Source of the DNA: Candidatus Kutchimonas denitrificans | GTDB taxonomy: Bacteria; Gemmatimonadota; Gemmatimonadetes; Palauibacterales; KS3-K002 | Assembly: GCA_011774835.1 (NCBI GenBank) | Contig: JAACAK010000017.1 | Coordinates: forward strand, 2,289 to 45,702 | Length of the DNA stretch: 43,414 bases | Reading direction: 5' to 3' | Shown: one piece after another, positions 30,401 through 39,880 of the stretch | Layout: every line of letters begins with the position of its first letter | How positions within the stretch are numbered: the first letter of the stretch is position 1 | Notes under the pieces: model-generated | Told to the model about the DNA's origin: nothing | The model's input: only the letters and a program-made list of their open reading frames with translations | Database searches by the model: none | Position numbers and translations under genes: made by a program

Positions 30401-30794
30401 GGACCTGCGGGCGACGCTCACCGACCGTGTCTTCAAGGCCCAGATGATGCCGCCGCAGCCGCTGCGGGCGCCGCAGGTCACCCGGATGAGCGGGCCGACC
30501 CTGGACACCACCGACGATGGCGTGGCGCCGGGCGCGGTGCGGGACACCCTCCTGGCCACCGGCGTGTCGCCCGCGGCCCGCGCCGGTCCCACCGACGCGG
30601 GGGCGGGTGGCGTGGTGGCGCCGGAGGCGGCGGTCGGCGGCCCGCGGCAGCCGGCCCAGCCGGTCGTGACCAATCGCGGCGAAGTGGGGCCGTCCAAGCC
30701 GATAGAGACCGGCGAGAAGATCGGTCGCAACGACCCTTGCCCCTGCGGCTCGGGGAAGAAGTACAAGAAGTGCCACGGGCGACCGGGGCGTTGA
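27480..30794 (+). CDS. secA: Preprotein translocase ATPase SecA, long form with insertions
   Basis: A 1104-residue motor that pushes preproteins through SecYEG, longer than the 840-900 residues of E. coli or Bacillus. Walker A is MATGEGKT (158-165), with IIDEVDSVLIDEART for the DEAD-like motif, TNMAGRGTDI, and RIDRQLRGRSGRQGDPG near 722-738. Extra sequence lies in the N-terminal part (coiled-coil about 60-110) and in the preprotein-binding region, as in Bacteroidota-type SecA. A further 41-residue insertion with four cysteines (C671, C674, C702, C708) interrupts the second nucleotide-binding domain. A proline/alanine-rich linker leads to the zinc tail CPCGSGKKYKKCHG. Confidence 0.97.
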   Translation: MIKQIVTAALGTKFERDVRKLQPIVDEILDHEERLADLSEEEIKGQTEKFRSIIRDRTRALETEIEELKETKRHTADAGEREGMTLRIAELEEELEEMTQALLDELLPEAYATVREACRRLLGEPIEVRGHEMKWDMVPYDVQLIGGIVLHQGKIAEMATGEGKTLVATMPLYLNALSGRGAHLVTVNDYLARRDSEWMGTVFEYLGLTVGCIDTTDPGTPERRAVYECDITYGTNNEFGFDYLRDNMVHRLEDRVQRQHNYAIIDEVDSVLIDEARTPLIISGPVGREENKRYKEFNGQVAGLHKKQSRIVNQLLAEAEETLKDAYDEDQVSYEVGEKALLASRGMPKNKKLMKLLQEPGVRRTMQRVEADYMREKRLHQLEEELLFSMDEKGHQVHLTDQGLDVLSPNDHEAFVVPDLSEVFAEIERDESLSPDEKRARIQARERDYAEKSEKIHIIHQLLKAYTLFERDSDYVVENGQVIIVDEFTGRKMPGRRWSDGLHQAVEAKEAVTVRGETQTLATITIQNYFRMYDKLAGMTGTAETEEAEFHEIYGLEVVVIPTNRPVRRVDQDDVVFKTKREKYTALLDEIERMHQKGLPILVGTTSVDTSETVSRMLRRRGIKHNVLNAKYHEREAEIVAEAGQPGAVTIATNMAGRGTDIKLKGGVVKCRVCAIPAQQPSIGKFHEEPDISEDLAEVLGCTVDPPCGLVILGTERHDSRRIDRQLRGRSGRQGDPGGSRFFLSLEDDLMRLFMAERIAKIMDTLGAEEGEVITHPLVTKAIERAQKRVEMQNFEARKRLLEYDDVMNQQREVIYDLRLFALEGGEDLKGEVLDMIEATMLRRVDEYVAGSEESWDLAGLKNQLLIEFFLHCPELPDENSLEMVEKWEDREAVVDYVLERARETFDKKLGEFGDEAERLLSYIFLYTVDEKWKDHLYDLDQLKAGIYFRAWGQKDPLIEYKKEAYDMFVDLMGDLRATLTDRVFKAQMMPPQPLRAPQVTRMSGPTLDTTDDGVAPGAVRDTLLATGVSPAARAGPTDAGAGGVVAPEAAVGGPRQPAQPVVTNRGEVGPSKPIETGEKIGRNDPCPCGSGKKYKKCHGRPGR

Positions 30795-30876
30795 TGGGAA
30801 CATCTCCCCGGATCATGACGATCTGTTGATAGCTCGCGCGATATTGGGCGGGTCAACCCGATCCGTGGAGTCGCGC

Positions 30877-31602
30877 ATGAGCTCGAACGGCGACAGACCG
30901 CCGACCATGAAGGAGTGGCCGTCGTGGGAACGGCCCCGGGAACGCCTCCGCTCGCTGGGGCCCGCCGCCCTGCGCACCGCAGAGCTCCTCGCCATCCTGA
31001 CCTCGAGCGGCGCCGGGGGCCGGAACGCCCTGGAGATCGCCGAGAACCTGTACGAGCGGTTCGGCCGATCGCTACGCCGCCTGGGCAGCGCACCGGGCTC
31101 GCAGCTCATGGCGGTTCCCGGGATCGGTGCGGCCCGGGCGACGGCGGTGCAGGCGGCGCTGGAGCTCGGCCGCCGCGCGGCGGAGGAGGTGCGCCACGAG
31201 GACGATCGGGTGACCACGCCCCGGGACGTCTATCGGAGGTTCGAGCTGCGCCTCCGCGACCTTCGACAGGAGGAGTTCCACGTGCTTCTCCTCAGCACCC
31301 AGAACGCGGTGCTCCGCGACGTCATGGTGACCCGCGGCATACTCGACGCCTCGGTCGTTCACCCTCGCGAGGTCTTCGCTCCGGCGCTGGCCGAGGCCGC
31401 TGCGGGGGTGATCCTCGTCCACAATCACCCCAGCGGCGATCCCACGCCGTCCCCCGCCGATCGGGAGATCACCCGCCAGCTCGTCGACGCCGGCCGCCTG
31501 CTGGGGATCCCGGTCCGCGACCACGTGGTGGTGGGGAACGGCCGGTTCGCCAGCTTTCTCGATATGGGACTGTTGGCCGCCGATCCCCCTGACCGCCCGT
31601 AA
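30877..31602 (+). CDS. radC: RadC-family JAB-domain protein
   Basis: A 241-residue protein with an N-terminal UPF0758/HhH region (LGPAALRTAELLAILTSSGAGGRNALEIA, then VPGIGAARATAVQAALELGRR) and a C-terminal JAB/MPN+ metalloprotease-like domain. The metal motif [14 protein letters not shown] with the upstream glutamate in QEEFHVLLLS is intact. The biological role is unsettled; the old link to DNA repair is disputed. ATG 30877 is favoured by GGAG at 30867-30870. The frame remains open to TTG 30826. Confidence 0.93.
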   Translation: MSSNGDRPPTMKEWPSWERPRERLRSLGPAALRTAELLAILTSSGAGGRNALEIAENLYERFGRSLRRLGSAPGSQLMAVPGIGAARATAVQAALELGRRAAEEVRHEDDRVTTPRDVYRRFELRLRDLRQEEFHVLLLSTQNAVLRDVMVTRGILDASVVHPREVFAPALAEAAAGVILVHNHPSGDPTPSPADREITRQLVDAGRLLGIPVRDHVVVGNGRFASFLDMGLLAADPPDRP

Positions 31603-31623
31603 CTTGCGAACGGGCTTGATTCT
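31595..31623 (+). terminator. Weak hairpin after radC
   Basis: GCCCGT (31595-31600) and ACGGGC (31610-31615) can pair around a nine-base loop, followed by TTGATTCT. The stem is short and the T-run poor, so this is only a possible intrinsic terminator. Directly beyond it lies a tandem GATTCTAG repeat (31618-31625 and 31627-31634). The rest of the 143-base gap before rel holds nothing else recognisable. Confidence 0.3.
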
Positions 31624-31745
31624 AGCGATTCTAGAAGGGCAGGATTTTCGGCGGGAAACCGACTCCACGCCTCGCGTGTAGGAGTGGAAAGCGGGGCGTC
31701 CCCACCGGTCGGGTCGCCCATCACCGCGATCGAGTATTACGTCTT

Positions 31746-33989
31746 ATGGCTTCGGAACGGGCAGCAAAGACCATCGAGCGCCCCGGGGCGGCGCGGGCGC
31801 CGTCCGGCGACGGCGACCGGCGGGCGTTGCCCGACGACTTCCTCGACGCTCTCGGCGAGGAGGTAGAGCGGCTCGATCTCGATCTGCTGGGCCGCGCCTT
31901 CGCCTACAGCCAGCAGGCGCACCAGGGCCAGAAGCGCAAGTCGGGTGAGGACTACATCAACCACTGCGTCGAGGTGGGCAAGATCCTGGCCGATCTCTAC
32001 CTGGATACCCAGTCGGTCTGCGCCGCCCTCCTCCATGACGTGGTCGAGGACACCGATGTCGGCGTGGACGATGTGAAGGAGGAGTTCGGCGACGAGATCG
32101 CCACGATCGTCGACGGCCTCACCAAGTTGGGTCGTGTGGAATTCAGCTCTCGCTCCGAGGCGCAGGCCGAGAACTTCCGCAAACTCCTGCTGTCGATGGC
32201 CCGGGACGCTCGGGTCATTATCGTGAAGCTGGCGGACCGGCTTCACAACATGCGGACGCTGGAAGCGTTGCCGGCCGGCAAGCGACGCCGCATCGCCCGG
32301 GAAACGCGCAACATCTATGCGCCGCTGGCGCACCGGCTCGGGATGGCCCGGATCCGCTGGGAACTCGAGGATCTGGCGTTCAAGGCCCTCCACCCGCAGG
32401 CCTACAAGCGGTTGGCGCGAGCCGTGAGGGAACGACGCAAGGAACGGGAAGGTTGGATCCGAGCCCTCGCCGAACCGTTGGAGGAGGAGCTGAAGAACGC
32501 AGGCATCGGCTGCGAGGTGATGGGACGCCCGAAGCACCTGTGGTCGATCCACAAGAAGATCGAGAAGCGGGGCAAGCCCTACGAGGAGATCTACGACCTG
32601 ATGGCGATCCGCGTCATCACCGAGAGTATCAAGGACTGTTACCACGCGCTCGGCGTCATACACAACCGCTGGACCCCCCTCACCGAGCGGTTTCACGACT
32701 ATATCGCCACCCCCAAGTCCAACATGTACCGGTCGCTGCACACCACCATCTTCGGTCCCGGTGGCCGGCTGTACGAGATCCAGATCCGCACCCACGAGAT
32801 GCACGAGACCGCCGAGTACGGGATCGCGGCGCACTGGCGCTACAAAGAGGGATACCAGGGGGCGCCGGACGAGATGGACGATAAGCTGACCTGGTTCCGG
32901 CAGGTCCTGGAGTGGCAGCAGGAAACGCGGGAGCCCGAGGAGTTCATGGAGTTCCTGCGCATCGATCTTTATCAGGACGAGATCTTCGTCTTCACGCCCG
33001 CCGGCGACGTCAAACAGCTGCCTAAGGGGGCCACTCCGATCGATTTCGCGTTCGCCGTCCACACCGAGGTCGGCAATCGATGCGCCGGTGCCCGGGTGAA
33101 CGGTCGCATAGCGCCCCTGACCCGCGAGCTGGCCAGCGGTGACACCGTCGAGATCATCACGAACCCCAAGCAGAAGCCATCGCCCGACTGGCTGAACTTC
33201 GTCCGCACCGCCCGGGCCCGGAACAAGATCCGGCAGTGGATCCGGCAGGAGGAGCAGAAGACCGCGGTCAAGATCGGCAAGGAGTTTCTGGCGCGCGAGC
33301 TCCGCAAGCGCCGTCGAAAGGCCTCGGAGGACGAGCTGCTGGAAGCCGGGAGCACGGTCGGTTACCATAGCGCGGAGGCGCTGTACGCGGCGCTGGGGCG
33401 CGGCGATGTCGGTCTGAGCCAGATCTTCAACCAGTTGTGGCCCGACGACGAGACCGAGGAGACGCAAAAGGGGTCGCCGCTCACCCGGCTGGTGGAGCAG
33501 GTCCGGCGCGGCCCCAAGGGCGTCCGGATCCAGGGCATCGACAACGTGATGGTTCGCTATTCCCAGTGCTGTCAGCCGGTACCCGGCGACCGGGTGATCG
33601 GTTACATCACGCGGGGCCGCGGGATCTCGATCCACCGGGTCGACTGCCCGAACGTCCTGAAGTTCGGCGAACATCCGGAGCGGAGAATCGAGATCGATTG
33701 GCAGCGCGACAGCGCCCAGCTTTATCTCGTTCGCCTCACCATCGAGGGAACCGATCGCCGTGGGCTCCTGTCTGATATCGCTTCGGCGATCAGCAACACG
33801 GGCACGAACATCCAGAGCGCAGAGACCGAGGCGGTCGAGGGCGGCATGCACGGCGAGTTCGTGGTCGAGATCGAGGACCTGTCGCACCTGACGAAGGTGA
33901 TCCGCGCGGTTCGCAAGGTCAAAGGCGTCATCGGTGTCGAGCGCCGGGAAGCCGTGCGCGGCACCGATTTGCAGGCGGAGGCCGAGTAG
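31746..33989 (+). CDS. rel: Bifunctional (p)ppGpp synthetase/hydrolase Rel
   Basis: A 747-residue long RelA/SpoT homolog that makes and degrades the stringent-response alarmone. The HD hydrolase domain has H73 (YINHCVEV), the HD pair H97-D98 in LLHDVVEDTD and LADRLHNMRT, so the hydrolase appears active. The synthetase domain contains YEEIYDLMAIRVI and the EIQIRTHEMHETAEYGIAAHWRYK motif. A TGS domain (EIFVFTPAGDVKQLPKGATPIDFAFAVHTEVG), a helical/zinc-finger-like region around YSQCCQPVPGD, and a C-terminal ACT domain follow. All expected parts are present. Its stop shares one base with the next gene's GTG. Confidence 0.97.
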   Translation: MASERAAKTIERPGAARAPSGDGDRRALPDDFLDALGEEVERLDLDLLGRAFAYSQQAHQGQKRKSGEDYINHCVEVGKILADLYLDTQSVCAALLHDVVEDTDVGVDDVKEEFGDEIATIVDGLTKLGRVEFSSRSEAQAENFRKLLLSMARDARVIIVKLADRLHNMRTLEALPAGKRRRIARETRNIYAPLAHRLGMARIRWELEDLAFKALHPQAYKRLARAVRERRKEREGWIRALAEPLEEELKNAGIGCEVMGRPKHLWSIHKKIEKRGKPYEEIYDLMAIRVITESIKDCYHALGVIHNRWTPLTERFHDYIATPKSNMYRSLHTTIFGPGGRLYEIQIRTHEMHETAEYGIAAHWRYKEGYQGAPDEMDDKLTWFRQVLEWQQETREPEEFMEFLRIDLYQDEIFVFTPAGDVKQLPKGATPIDFAFAVHTEVGNRCAGARVNGRIAPLTRELASGDTVEIITNPKQKPSPDWLNFVRTARARNKIRQWIRQEEQKTAVKIGKEFLARELRKRRRKASEDELLEAGSTVGYHSAEALYAALGRGDVGLSQIFNQLWPDDETEETQKGSPLTRLVEQVRRGPKGVRIQGIDNVMVRYSQCCQPVPGDRVIGYITRGRGISIHRVDCPNVLKFGEHPERRIEIDWQRDSAQLYLVRLTIEGTDRRGLLSDIASAISNTGTNIQSAETEAVEGGMHGEFVVEIEDLSHLTKVIRAVRKVKGVIGVERREAVRGTDLQAEAE

Positions 33990-34399
33990 TGGGAGCGAAG
34001 TGGCTGCTCAAGAGCGAGCCCGACGAGTACTCGTTCGACGACCTCGAGCGCGAGGGCCGCGCCGTGTGGGATGGGGTACGGAACGCCGTCGCCCTGCGCA
34101 ACATGCGCCAGGTGCAGGCCGGCGACGGGGCGTTCTTTTATCACACCGGCAAGGAGCGGGCGATCGTCGGCGTGGCACGAATCGAGAGCGACCCCTATCC
34201 CGACCCCGACGCCGACGACGAGAAGATCGTCGTCTTCGAGGTCAGTCCGGTCCGCCGGTTGGCCCGACCGGTCACGCTGGCCGAGGTCAAAGCCGCCGAC
34301 GAGTTGGACGATTGGGAACTGGTCCGGCTGCCACGACTCTCCGTCATGCCCGTTCCGGAGCGCCTCTGGTCCCGGATCCTCGAGATGTCGGACGGCTGA
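33989..34399 (+). CDS. EVE-domain protein
   Basis: A 136-residue single-domain protein of the EVE/PUA-like fold, resembling thymocyte nuclear protein 1. KWLLKSEPDEYSFDDLEREGRAVWDGVRNAVALRNMRQVQAGD is the characteristic opening, followed by FFYHTGKERAIVGVARI and the PDADDEKIVVFEV strand. EVE domains bind modified bases in DNA or RNA; some sit in modification-dependent restriction systems, but this one is stand-alone. GTG 33989 overlaps the rel stop by one base, so its expression is coupled to Rel. The substrate is unknown. Confidence 0.93.
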   Translation: MGAKWLLKSEPDEYSFDDLEREGRAVWDGVRNAVALRNMRQVQAGDGAFFYHTGKERAIVGVARIESDPYPDPDADDEKIVVFEVSPVRRLARPVTLAEVKAADELDDWELVRLPRLSVMPVPERLWSRILEMSDG

Positions 34400-34424
34400 G
34401 CGTGCGGAAGGCCCCCGGCCCATC

Positions 34425-34453
34425 TTGAGAGCGTAACATCGTTGAAGTACCTT
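34425..34453 (+). promoter_or_regulatory. Weak candidate promoter ahead of the STAND ATPase gene
   Basis: In the 232-base gap after the EVE gene, TTGAGA (34425-34430) and TACCTT (34448-34453) are separated by 17 bases. The -10 matches consensus poorly. Otherwise the gap holds only GC-rich sequence without a recognisable gene, terminator or RNA. Confidence 0.3.
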
Positions 34454-34631
34454 CTGATGGTTGGGCTCCGGACCCGACCGCCACTCCCCCGGGCTCGGCG
34501 ACGCTCGCCAGCGATTCGACTCCGCCGGCTCGCGTTCGCACTCCCGATGACCATCCGGCTACTTGGGCCCCGACCCACGGGGAGGCGATGACTTGCGCGG
34601 GCATCGCGTCGGATCGATCTGCAGGTAACCG

Positions 34632-37316
34632 ATGGCAGGCAGCAAGAACGGAGAACGCAAACGCCTGGTCGCGCGTCGGACCGAGATGGTCCAGCTCGAC
34701 CGGGTGTTTCAAGACACGCGAGCCGAGAAAGGCGGACGCGGTCGACTCGTCGTCCTGACGGGAGAGACCGGGGTCGGTAAGACGGCGCTGGCGGAGGCCT
34801 TCCTCGATCGGATCAGATCCGAGGAGCAGGGCGCCGTAGTGCTCCTCGCGCGCTGCGTCGACGGCCGGTCCACCTTGCGCCCCTACGGGCCCTTTCGCGA
34901 CATGGCGGTACAGCTCGCCGCCCTGGCCGACGATCCGGCGATCGGGGCCGTTCTCCGCAAGACCGCGCCCGCCTGGCTCCCCGGTGCCGCACCGTCGGCC
35001 GGCCGCAACGCGCTGTTCGATCAGTTCATCGCGCTCTGCCGCGCGATCACGCAGCAGAGCCCCCTCGCCTGCCTGATCGACGACCTCCAGTGGTGTGATC
35101 GCTCCTCGCTCGATCTGCTGGCGCGCCTCGGCACCACCCTCGCCTCGATTCCCGTCGTGTTCGTCGCCACCTACGAGGGCTCGGAGTCCGAGAGCGCCGT
35201 TTCGATCAAGGGATTGCAGCACAGGGTCGGCGCCAACGCCATCGAGCTCGGCGTCCGACGGCTGGAAGACGACGCAGTGATCAAGCTGGCCGAGGACATC
35301 CTGGGCGGATCCTTCGGTGACGAGCTCGCTGCTTGGATCTCGCGCACCGCTCGCGGGCTCCCACTCCGGGCGGAGCAACTGCTGCTCTGGATGTCCGAAA
35401 AGAAGGTGATCAAAAAGCGCCTGTTCAAGCGCTCGGTTCGGGAATCGGAGCTGCCGACGGGCGACCCGCGGATCGAAGACGTGATCCTGGGCCGGCTGGA
35501 CGAGCAGAAACCGAATCTGCGCTGGACTCTGGAGGCCGCGGCGGTGGGCGGGCCGGTGATCGACTCGACCATCGTGGCCGCGCAATCAGCCAAGAAGCAC
35601 GAGGAGGTCCTCGAGCAGCTGGAGCTGGGGACCCGGCTCGGTCTGCTCCATAACTTCGGCGAGCGCCGCTGGGCGTCGGGTCCCCGCTCGGTCCGCTATC
35701 GGTTCGACCACCCGCTGGTCCGCAAGGCCATCGGCGATCGGGTGTCGGGCAAGCGCAGCGAGCACCTGATCGGCCGGGCCGCGGCCACCACCGAGAAGCT
35801 TGCCGGCGCGGCGGCGGGCGAGCTGGCGGACGAGATCGCGCCCCTCTACCTGGAGATCGACGACACCTCGAAGTGCCAAGAGTGGTCATTGCGAGCCGCG
35901 GACCTCTGCGAGCGGCTGTACGCGCTTTACGAGCTGGAATCCTACCTGCGGGCGGCGGCGCGTACGTCGTCGGAGGAACTCGCACGTCTGCAGATCGAAA
36001 ACCGGCTCGCCGCCGTGTATGGTGCCACCGGCCGCGAACCCGAAGCGGAGGCCATCCTCGAGGCCGTTTACGAGCGGGCCGTCGAGCTCGACGACAAACC
36101 GCTCGCCGTTCGCTCCGGCACGATGCTCGGCTGGCTTCGTCTCGAGCGCGGCGTCCCGCCCGCCGGGATCTCGGGCCTTGTCGGCGGCATGGTCGACGCC
36201 GCGCGGAGCGCCGAGCTCGCCAACGAATTGGTCATGGCCCTCGATCTCTCCACGGTCGTGGCCGAGCGGATCGGCCGGGCGGAGGAGGCTCTCCTGATGG
36301 CCGAGGAAGCGCTCCACGTCGCCGAGGGGACCGGCAGTCCGGAGATCGTGGCGAACGCCGCCTACCGGCTGGCGCGCGTCCATATCTCGTGGGACAGCCC
36401 GCAAGAGGGGCGCGTGTTGGCCCAGCGCGCCCTCGACGTCTACGGCCAGGTCGACGACCTGGGCGGGGCCGCCGTCTGTCACGAGCTGCTGGGTCTGGCC
36501 AACTTCCGGGCCGGCGAGTGGTACGACGCGCTCCACCATTGGGAGTCGGCCCTGGAGAGCATGGAAGTGGCCGGGGTACCCGATCAAAAGGTCGCCATGC
36601 AGGCGAACATCGCCGAACTGCTCACCCTGCGGGGCGAGTTCGATCGGGCCATGCGGCTGTTCAAATCCGGTCTGCAGCAGGCGACCGAGCTCGAGGATGA
36701 GCCGCTGATCCTTCGCAGCCAGACGGGTGTGGCGCGGCTCGAGTTCGAGCGTGGCGATTACGCCTCGGTCCTGGAGCTGACCGAAAAGATACGGAACCAC
36801 TTGCCCGACTCCGGCGCCTGGAAGATCGATTTCCAGACCACGGCGATCCGCGCCCTCGCCTACCTGGAGCTTGGCGACGAGCTGCAGGCGTGGCAGGAGG
36901 CCGCGCGACTCGAGCAGCTCTATCAGGGCAAGGAGGGCTGGTTCGAGCGGCGCGCCGAGGGCGACGCTGTCCGTATCCGCGTCATCTACCTCGACGGCGA
37001 CTCCTGGCTGGCTGGCATGGTGGCCCAGCAAGGGATCGCGGAGACCGTGGACAAGGATCCCTACGGCGAGGGCTTCCTTCGTTATCACCAGGCGCATATC
37101 CTGGGACGCGACCAGCCCGGCGAAGCCCGCAAGGCGGTCGAGCGCGCGATCGAGCTGTTCGGCAAGCTGGGCGCGGCGCCGATGGCCGCCCGAGCCCGCC
37201 GTCTGTCCAGTCAGCTTCCCGAAGCCGATCCCCTCGAGGCGGACGCGGGAGGCGGCGGCGAGGACGACATCGACGACGACAAGATCGACGCCTGGTTCGA
37301 CAGCCTGGATGGCTGA
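34632..37316 (+). CDS. STAND-type AAA ATPase with long TPR-like C-terminus
   Basis: An 894-residue cytoplasmic protein. Residues 12-300 form an AAA_16/STAND NTPase: [14 protein letters not shown], Walker A GETGVGKT (44-51), and Walker [11 protein letters not shown] (147-156), as in MalT/GutR-type regulators. A winged-helix-like segment follows, then about 450 residues of helical TPR-like repeats ([55 protein letters not shown]). It ends in an acidic tail ([21 protein letters not shown]). No DNA-binding HTH and no known effector domain are seen, so the output is unknown. The 3' end overlaps uvrB by 8 bases. Signalling scaffold is the best guess. Confidence 0.85.
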   Translation: MAGSKNGERKRLVARRTEMVQLDRVFQDTRAEKGGRGRLVVLTGETGVGKTALAEAFLDRIRSEEQGAVVLLARCVDGRSTLRPYGPFRDMAVQLAALADDPAIGAVLRKTAPAWLPGAAPSAGRNALFDQFIALCRAITQQSPLACLIDDLQWCDRSSLDLLARLGTTLASIPVVFVATYEGSESESAVSIKGLQHRVGANAIELGVRRLEDDAVIKLAEDILGGSFGDELAAWISRTARGLPLRAEQLLLWMSEKKVIKKRLFKRSVRESELPTGDPRIEDVILGRLDEQKPNLRWTLEAAAVGGPVIDSTIVAAQSAKKHEEVLEQLELGTRLGLLHNFGERRWASGPRSVRYRFDHPLVRKAIGDRVSGKRSEHLIGRAAATTEKLAGAAAGELADEIAPLYLEIDDTSKCQEWSLRAADLCERLYALYELESYLRAAARTSSEELARLQIENRLAAVYGATGREPEAEAILEAVYERAVELDDKPLAVRSGTMLGWLRLERGVPPAGISGLVGGMVDAARSAELANELVMALDLSTVVAERIGRAEEALLMAEEALHVAEGTGSPEIVANAAYRLARVHISWDSPQEGRVLAQRALDVYGQVDDLGGAAVCHELLGLANFRAGEWYDALHHWESALESMEVAGVPDQKVAMQANIAELLTLRGEFDRAMRLFKSGLQQATELEDEPLILRSQTGVARLEFERGDYASVLELTEKIRNHLPDSGAWKIDFQTTAIRALAYLELGDELQAWQEAARLEQLYQGKEGWFERRAEGDAVRIRVIYLDGDSWLAGMVAQQGIAETVDKDPYGEGFLRYHQAHILGRDQPGEARKAVERAIELFGKLGAAPMAARARRLSSQLPEADPLEADAGGGGEDDIDDDKIDAWFDSLDG

Positions 37317-39453
37317 CCCGCGCGATATGATCAAACCCCCCAGAATTTCCCAGCATCACCCGGCACGGCGTCGCACGTCCAGCGGACGCGCGACGTTCGA
37401 CCTGCGTGCCCCGTTCCAGGCGACGGGCGACCAGCCCGAGGCGGTCCGACAGCTGGTCCGGGGGCTAGAGCGGGAGGAACGCTGGCAGACGCTGATGGGC
37501 GTCACCGGCTCCGGCAAGACGCTGACGATGGCGCACGTCATCGCCGGCTGGGGTCGCCCGACGCTGATCATGAGCCACAACAAGACGCTGGCGGCGCAGC
37601 TCTACGGCGAGCTGAAAGGCTTCTTCCCCGCCAACGCCGTCGAGTACTTCATCTCGTACTACGACTATTACCAGCCGGAAGCGTACGTCCCGCAGACCGA
37701 CACGTACATCGAGAAGGATGCGTCGATCAACGAAGACATCGATCGGCTGCGGTTGAGGGCGACGTCCAGCCTGATGGAGCGAGACGATGTGATCGTCGTC
37801 GCCTCGGTGTCGGCCATCTACGGGCTGGGCGATCCGGCGGAATACCGCGAGCTTCTGGTTACCGTCGAGCGCGGCGAACAGATCTCGCGCGACGACATCC
37901 TCGCCGCCCTCGTAGACGTCCAGTACAATCGCAGCGACTACGAGTTCAGGCGGGGCACCTTCCGCGTCCGCGGTGACGTGATCGAGGTTTTCCCGGCCTA
38001 CGAGGAGCAGGCGGTCCGCATCGAGCTGTGGGGCGACGAGGTGGACCGCCTGACCAAGATCGAGCCGCTGACCGGAGACGCCATCGCCGAGCTGGAGCGG
38101 GCGGCGATCTATCCCGCGACTCACTACGCCATCGGGCAGCCGTCGCTGGAACGCGCGATCGAGCGGATAAGGGACGAGCTCGAAGAGCGAACCCGCGACC
38201 TGCGCCGCGAGGGCCGCCTGCTCGAGGCTCAGCGCCTTCAGCATCGGACCCGATTCGATCTCGAGATGCTCCAGGAAGTTGGATACTGCGCCGGCATCGA
38301 GAACTACGCGCGCCATCTGTCGGGGCGCGCCGCCGGAGAGCGACCCGCCTGTCTGCTCGATTATTTCCCCCACGACTTCCTGGTGTTCGTCGACGAGTCA
38401 CACGTATCGATCCCGCAGATCGGTGGCATGTACGAAGGTGATCGCTCCAGAAAGCGGACCCTGGTCGAGTACGGTTTCCGGCTGCCGAGCGCCCTCGACA
38501 ACCGGCCGCTGACCTTCGACGAGTGGGAGAGCATGGTGCCGCAGGTGATCTTCGTCTCCGCTACGCCGGGCCAATTCGAGCTTCAGCGCTCCGGCGGTGT
38601 GGTGGTGGAGCAGATCATCCGTCCCACCGGTCTGCTCGATCCCGAGGTCCAGGTGCGTCCGGTGCGAGGCCAGGTTGATGACCTGATCGGCGAGACCCGG
38701 GAGCGCGCAGCGCGGGGCGAGCGGGTGCTGGTGACCACGTTGACCAAGCGGATGGCCGAGGATCTGACCGAGTACCTGCTGGGCGTCGGAATCCGCGTGC
38801 GCTACATGCACTCGGACATCGACGCGATCGAGCGGGTCGAGATCCTGCGCGGCCTGCGGCTGGGACACTTCGATGTGCTGGTGGGCATCAACCTGCTGCG
38901 GGAAGGACTCGATCTGCCGGAGGTCTCGCTGGTGGCGATTCTCGACGCTGACAAGGAAGGGTTCCTGCGGTCGGACAAGAGCCTGATCCAGACCATCGGC
39001 CGGGCCGCACGGAACGAGCGGGGCAAGGCGATCATGTACGCCGACCGGATCACGGGCTCGATGGCGCGCTGCATCGAGGAGACGAACCGGCGGCGCGAGA
39101 TCCAGCGACGATACAACGAGGAGCAAGGCATCACGCCGCGCTCGATCCGCAAATCGGTGGACGAGGTGCGGCGGACGACCGCCGTCGCCGATTCACGCAT
39201 CGATCCCAGCGCTCGGGCCGTGGAGACGTTGGCCGCGCTGCCCGACCTCGAGCCAGAGGAGCTGATCGAGCGGTTGACGGCCGAGATGGAACGCGCCGCC
39301 GAGGATCTCGACTTCGAGCTCGCGTCGGAGCTGAGGGACCACATCTTCGCGCTGAGGGCCGAGACCGAGGCGCGGGAACGCGGCGGCGGCCGGCGGCCCC
39401 CGGGCAAGCGAGACGAACGAAATGCGGACGCTGGGACCGAGCGCCCTGAGTGA
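37309..39453 (+). CDS. uvrB: Excinuclease ABC subunit B
   Basis: A 714-residue helicase-like damage-verification subunit of nucleotide excision repair. Walker A is GVTGSGKT (64-71). The damage-probing beta-hairpin region reads [25 protein letters not shown], and [35 protein letters not shown] and the helicase motifs with [10 protein letters not shown] are all present. The C-terminal UVR coiled-coil ([29 protein letters not shown]) binds UvrC. ATG 37309 overlaps the STAND gene by 8 bases; ATG 37327 is an alternative start. Confidence 0.97.
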   Translation: MADPRDMIKPPRISQHHPARRRTSSGRATFDLRAPFQATGDQPEAVRQLVRGLEREERWQTLMGVTGSGKTLTMAHVIAGWGRPTLIMSHNKTLAAQLYGELKGFFPANAVEYFISYYDYYQPEAYVPQTDTYIEKDASINEDIDRLRLRATSSLMERDDVIVVASVSAIYGLGDPAEYRELLVTVERGEQISRDDILAALVDVQYNRSDYEFRRGTFRVRGDVIEVFPAYEEQAVRIELWGDEVDRLTKIEPLTGDAIAELERAAIYPATHYAIGQPSLERAIERIRDELEERTRDLRREGRLLEAQRLQHRTRFDLEMLQEVGYCAGIENYARHLSGRAAGERPACLLDYFPHDFLVFVDESHVSIPQIGGMYEGDRSRKRTLVEYGFRLPSALDNRPLTFDEWESMVPQVIFVSATPGQFELQRSGGVVVEQIIRPTGLLDPEVQVRPVRGQVDDLIGETRERAARGERVLVTTLTKRMAEDLTEYLLGVGIRVRYMHSDIDAIERVEILRGLRLGHFDVLVGINLLREGLDLPEVSLVAILDADKEGFLRSDKSLIQTIGRAARNERGKAIMYADRITGSMARCIEETNRRREIQRRYNEEQGITPRSIRKSVDEVRRTTAVADSRIDPSARAVETLAALPDLEPEELIERLTAEMERAAEDLDFELASELRDHIFALRAETEARERGGGRRPPGKRDERNADAGTERPE

Positions 39454-39880
39454 GCCGCAGCTCGTCGCCTGGGGCGAGCGGATCGGCGCCAGCGCCGAGC
39501 CGCCCCTCTGGATGTCTCTCAACGGCCCGCTGGGTGCCGGCAAGAGCGTGCTGGCCCGCGCCGTCTGCCGCGGCGCCGGGGTGACCGGCCATATCCCGTC
39601 CCCCAGCTTCACGCTCGTCCAGAGCTACCGCAGCCGCCGCGGCTTCACGATCCACCACGTCGACCTCTATCGGCTGCGCCCGGGTGACCCCATCGAGCCG
39701 CTGGGCTGGGACGACCTGATGGACGGCTCGGGCTTCGTTCTGCTCGAATGGGCGAACCGGGCGGGGGGCCAGCAACCCGAGGATCGGTGGGAAGTGGAGA
39801 TCGACTACCACGATCGTGCGGACCGCCGCACGGTGGAGGTTCGGCGGCTGGGAGCAGCGCCGGAGCTGATCGAGTGGTGA
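39422..39880 (+). CDS. tsaE: tRNA t6A biosynthesis ATPase TsaE
   Basis: A 152-residue P-loop protein that, with TsaB and TsaD, supports the threonylcarbamoyl transfer making t6A at position 37 of tRNA. Walker A is GPLGAGKS (about 35-42), followed by the family's [11 protein letters not shown] and HHVDLYRL segments and the C-terminal VLLEWANRA motif. ATG 39422 lies 32 bases inside the uvrB 3' end in another frame. Its stop overlaps the tsaB start. The gene set tsaE-tsaB-rimI is common in bacteria. Confidence 0.94.
   Translation: MRTLGPSALSEPQLVAWGERIGASAEPPLWMSLNGPLGAGKSVLARAVCRGAGVTGHIPSPSFTLVQSYRSRRGFTIHHVDLYRLRPGDPIEPLGWDDLMDGSGFVLLEWANRAGGQQPEDRWEVEIDYHDRADRRTVEVRRLGAAPELIEW

Noticed and set aside
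27420..30803. A very long open frame on the minus strand opposite secA (over 1100 codons).
   Set aside because: It mirrors secA exactly, has a composition typical of antisense frames in GC-rich DNA and no recognisable domain; secA on the plus strand is certain.
31737..33887. Long minus-strand frame opposite rel.
   Set aside because: Antisense shadow of a confidently identified gene, with repetitive low-complexity leucine/valine/aspartate-rich translation and no family features.
33989..34399. EVE protein as part of a modification-dependent restriction system.
   Set aside because: No nuclease or McrB-like partner nearby; a stand-alone EVE protein is common in bacteria.
34588..34631. ATG 34588 preceded by GGGGAGG, as a small upstream gene of the STAND protein.
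   Set aside because: The spacing is only two bases and the frame is not that of the STAND gene; no plausible short product is visible.
34632..37316. STAND ATPase as an antiviral Avs-type defence protein.
   Set aside because: Avs proteins carry a recognisable effector domain and usually lie in defence islands; this one has none and sits among housekeeping genes.
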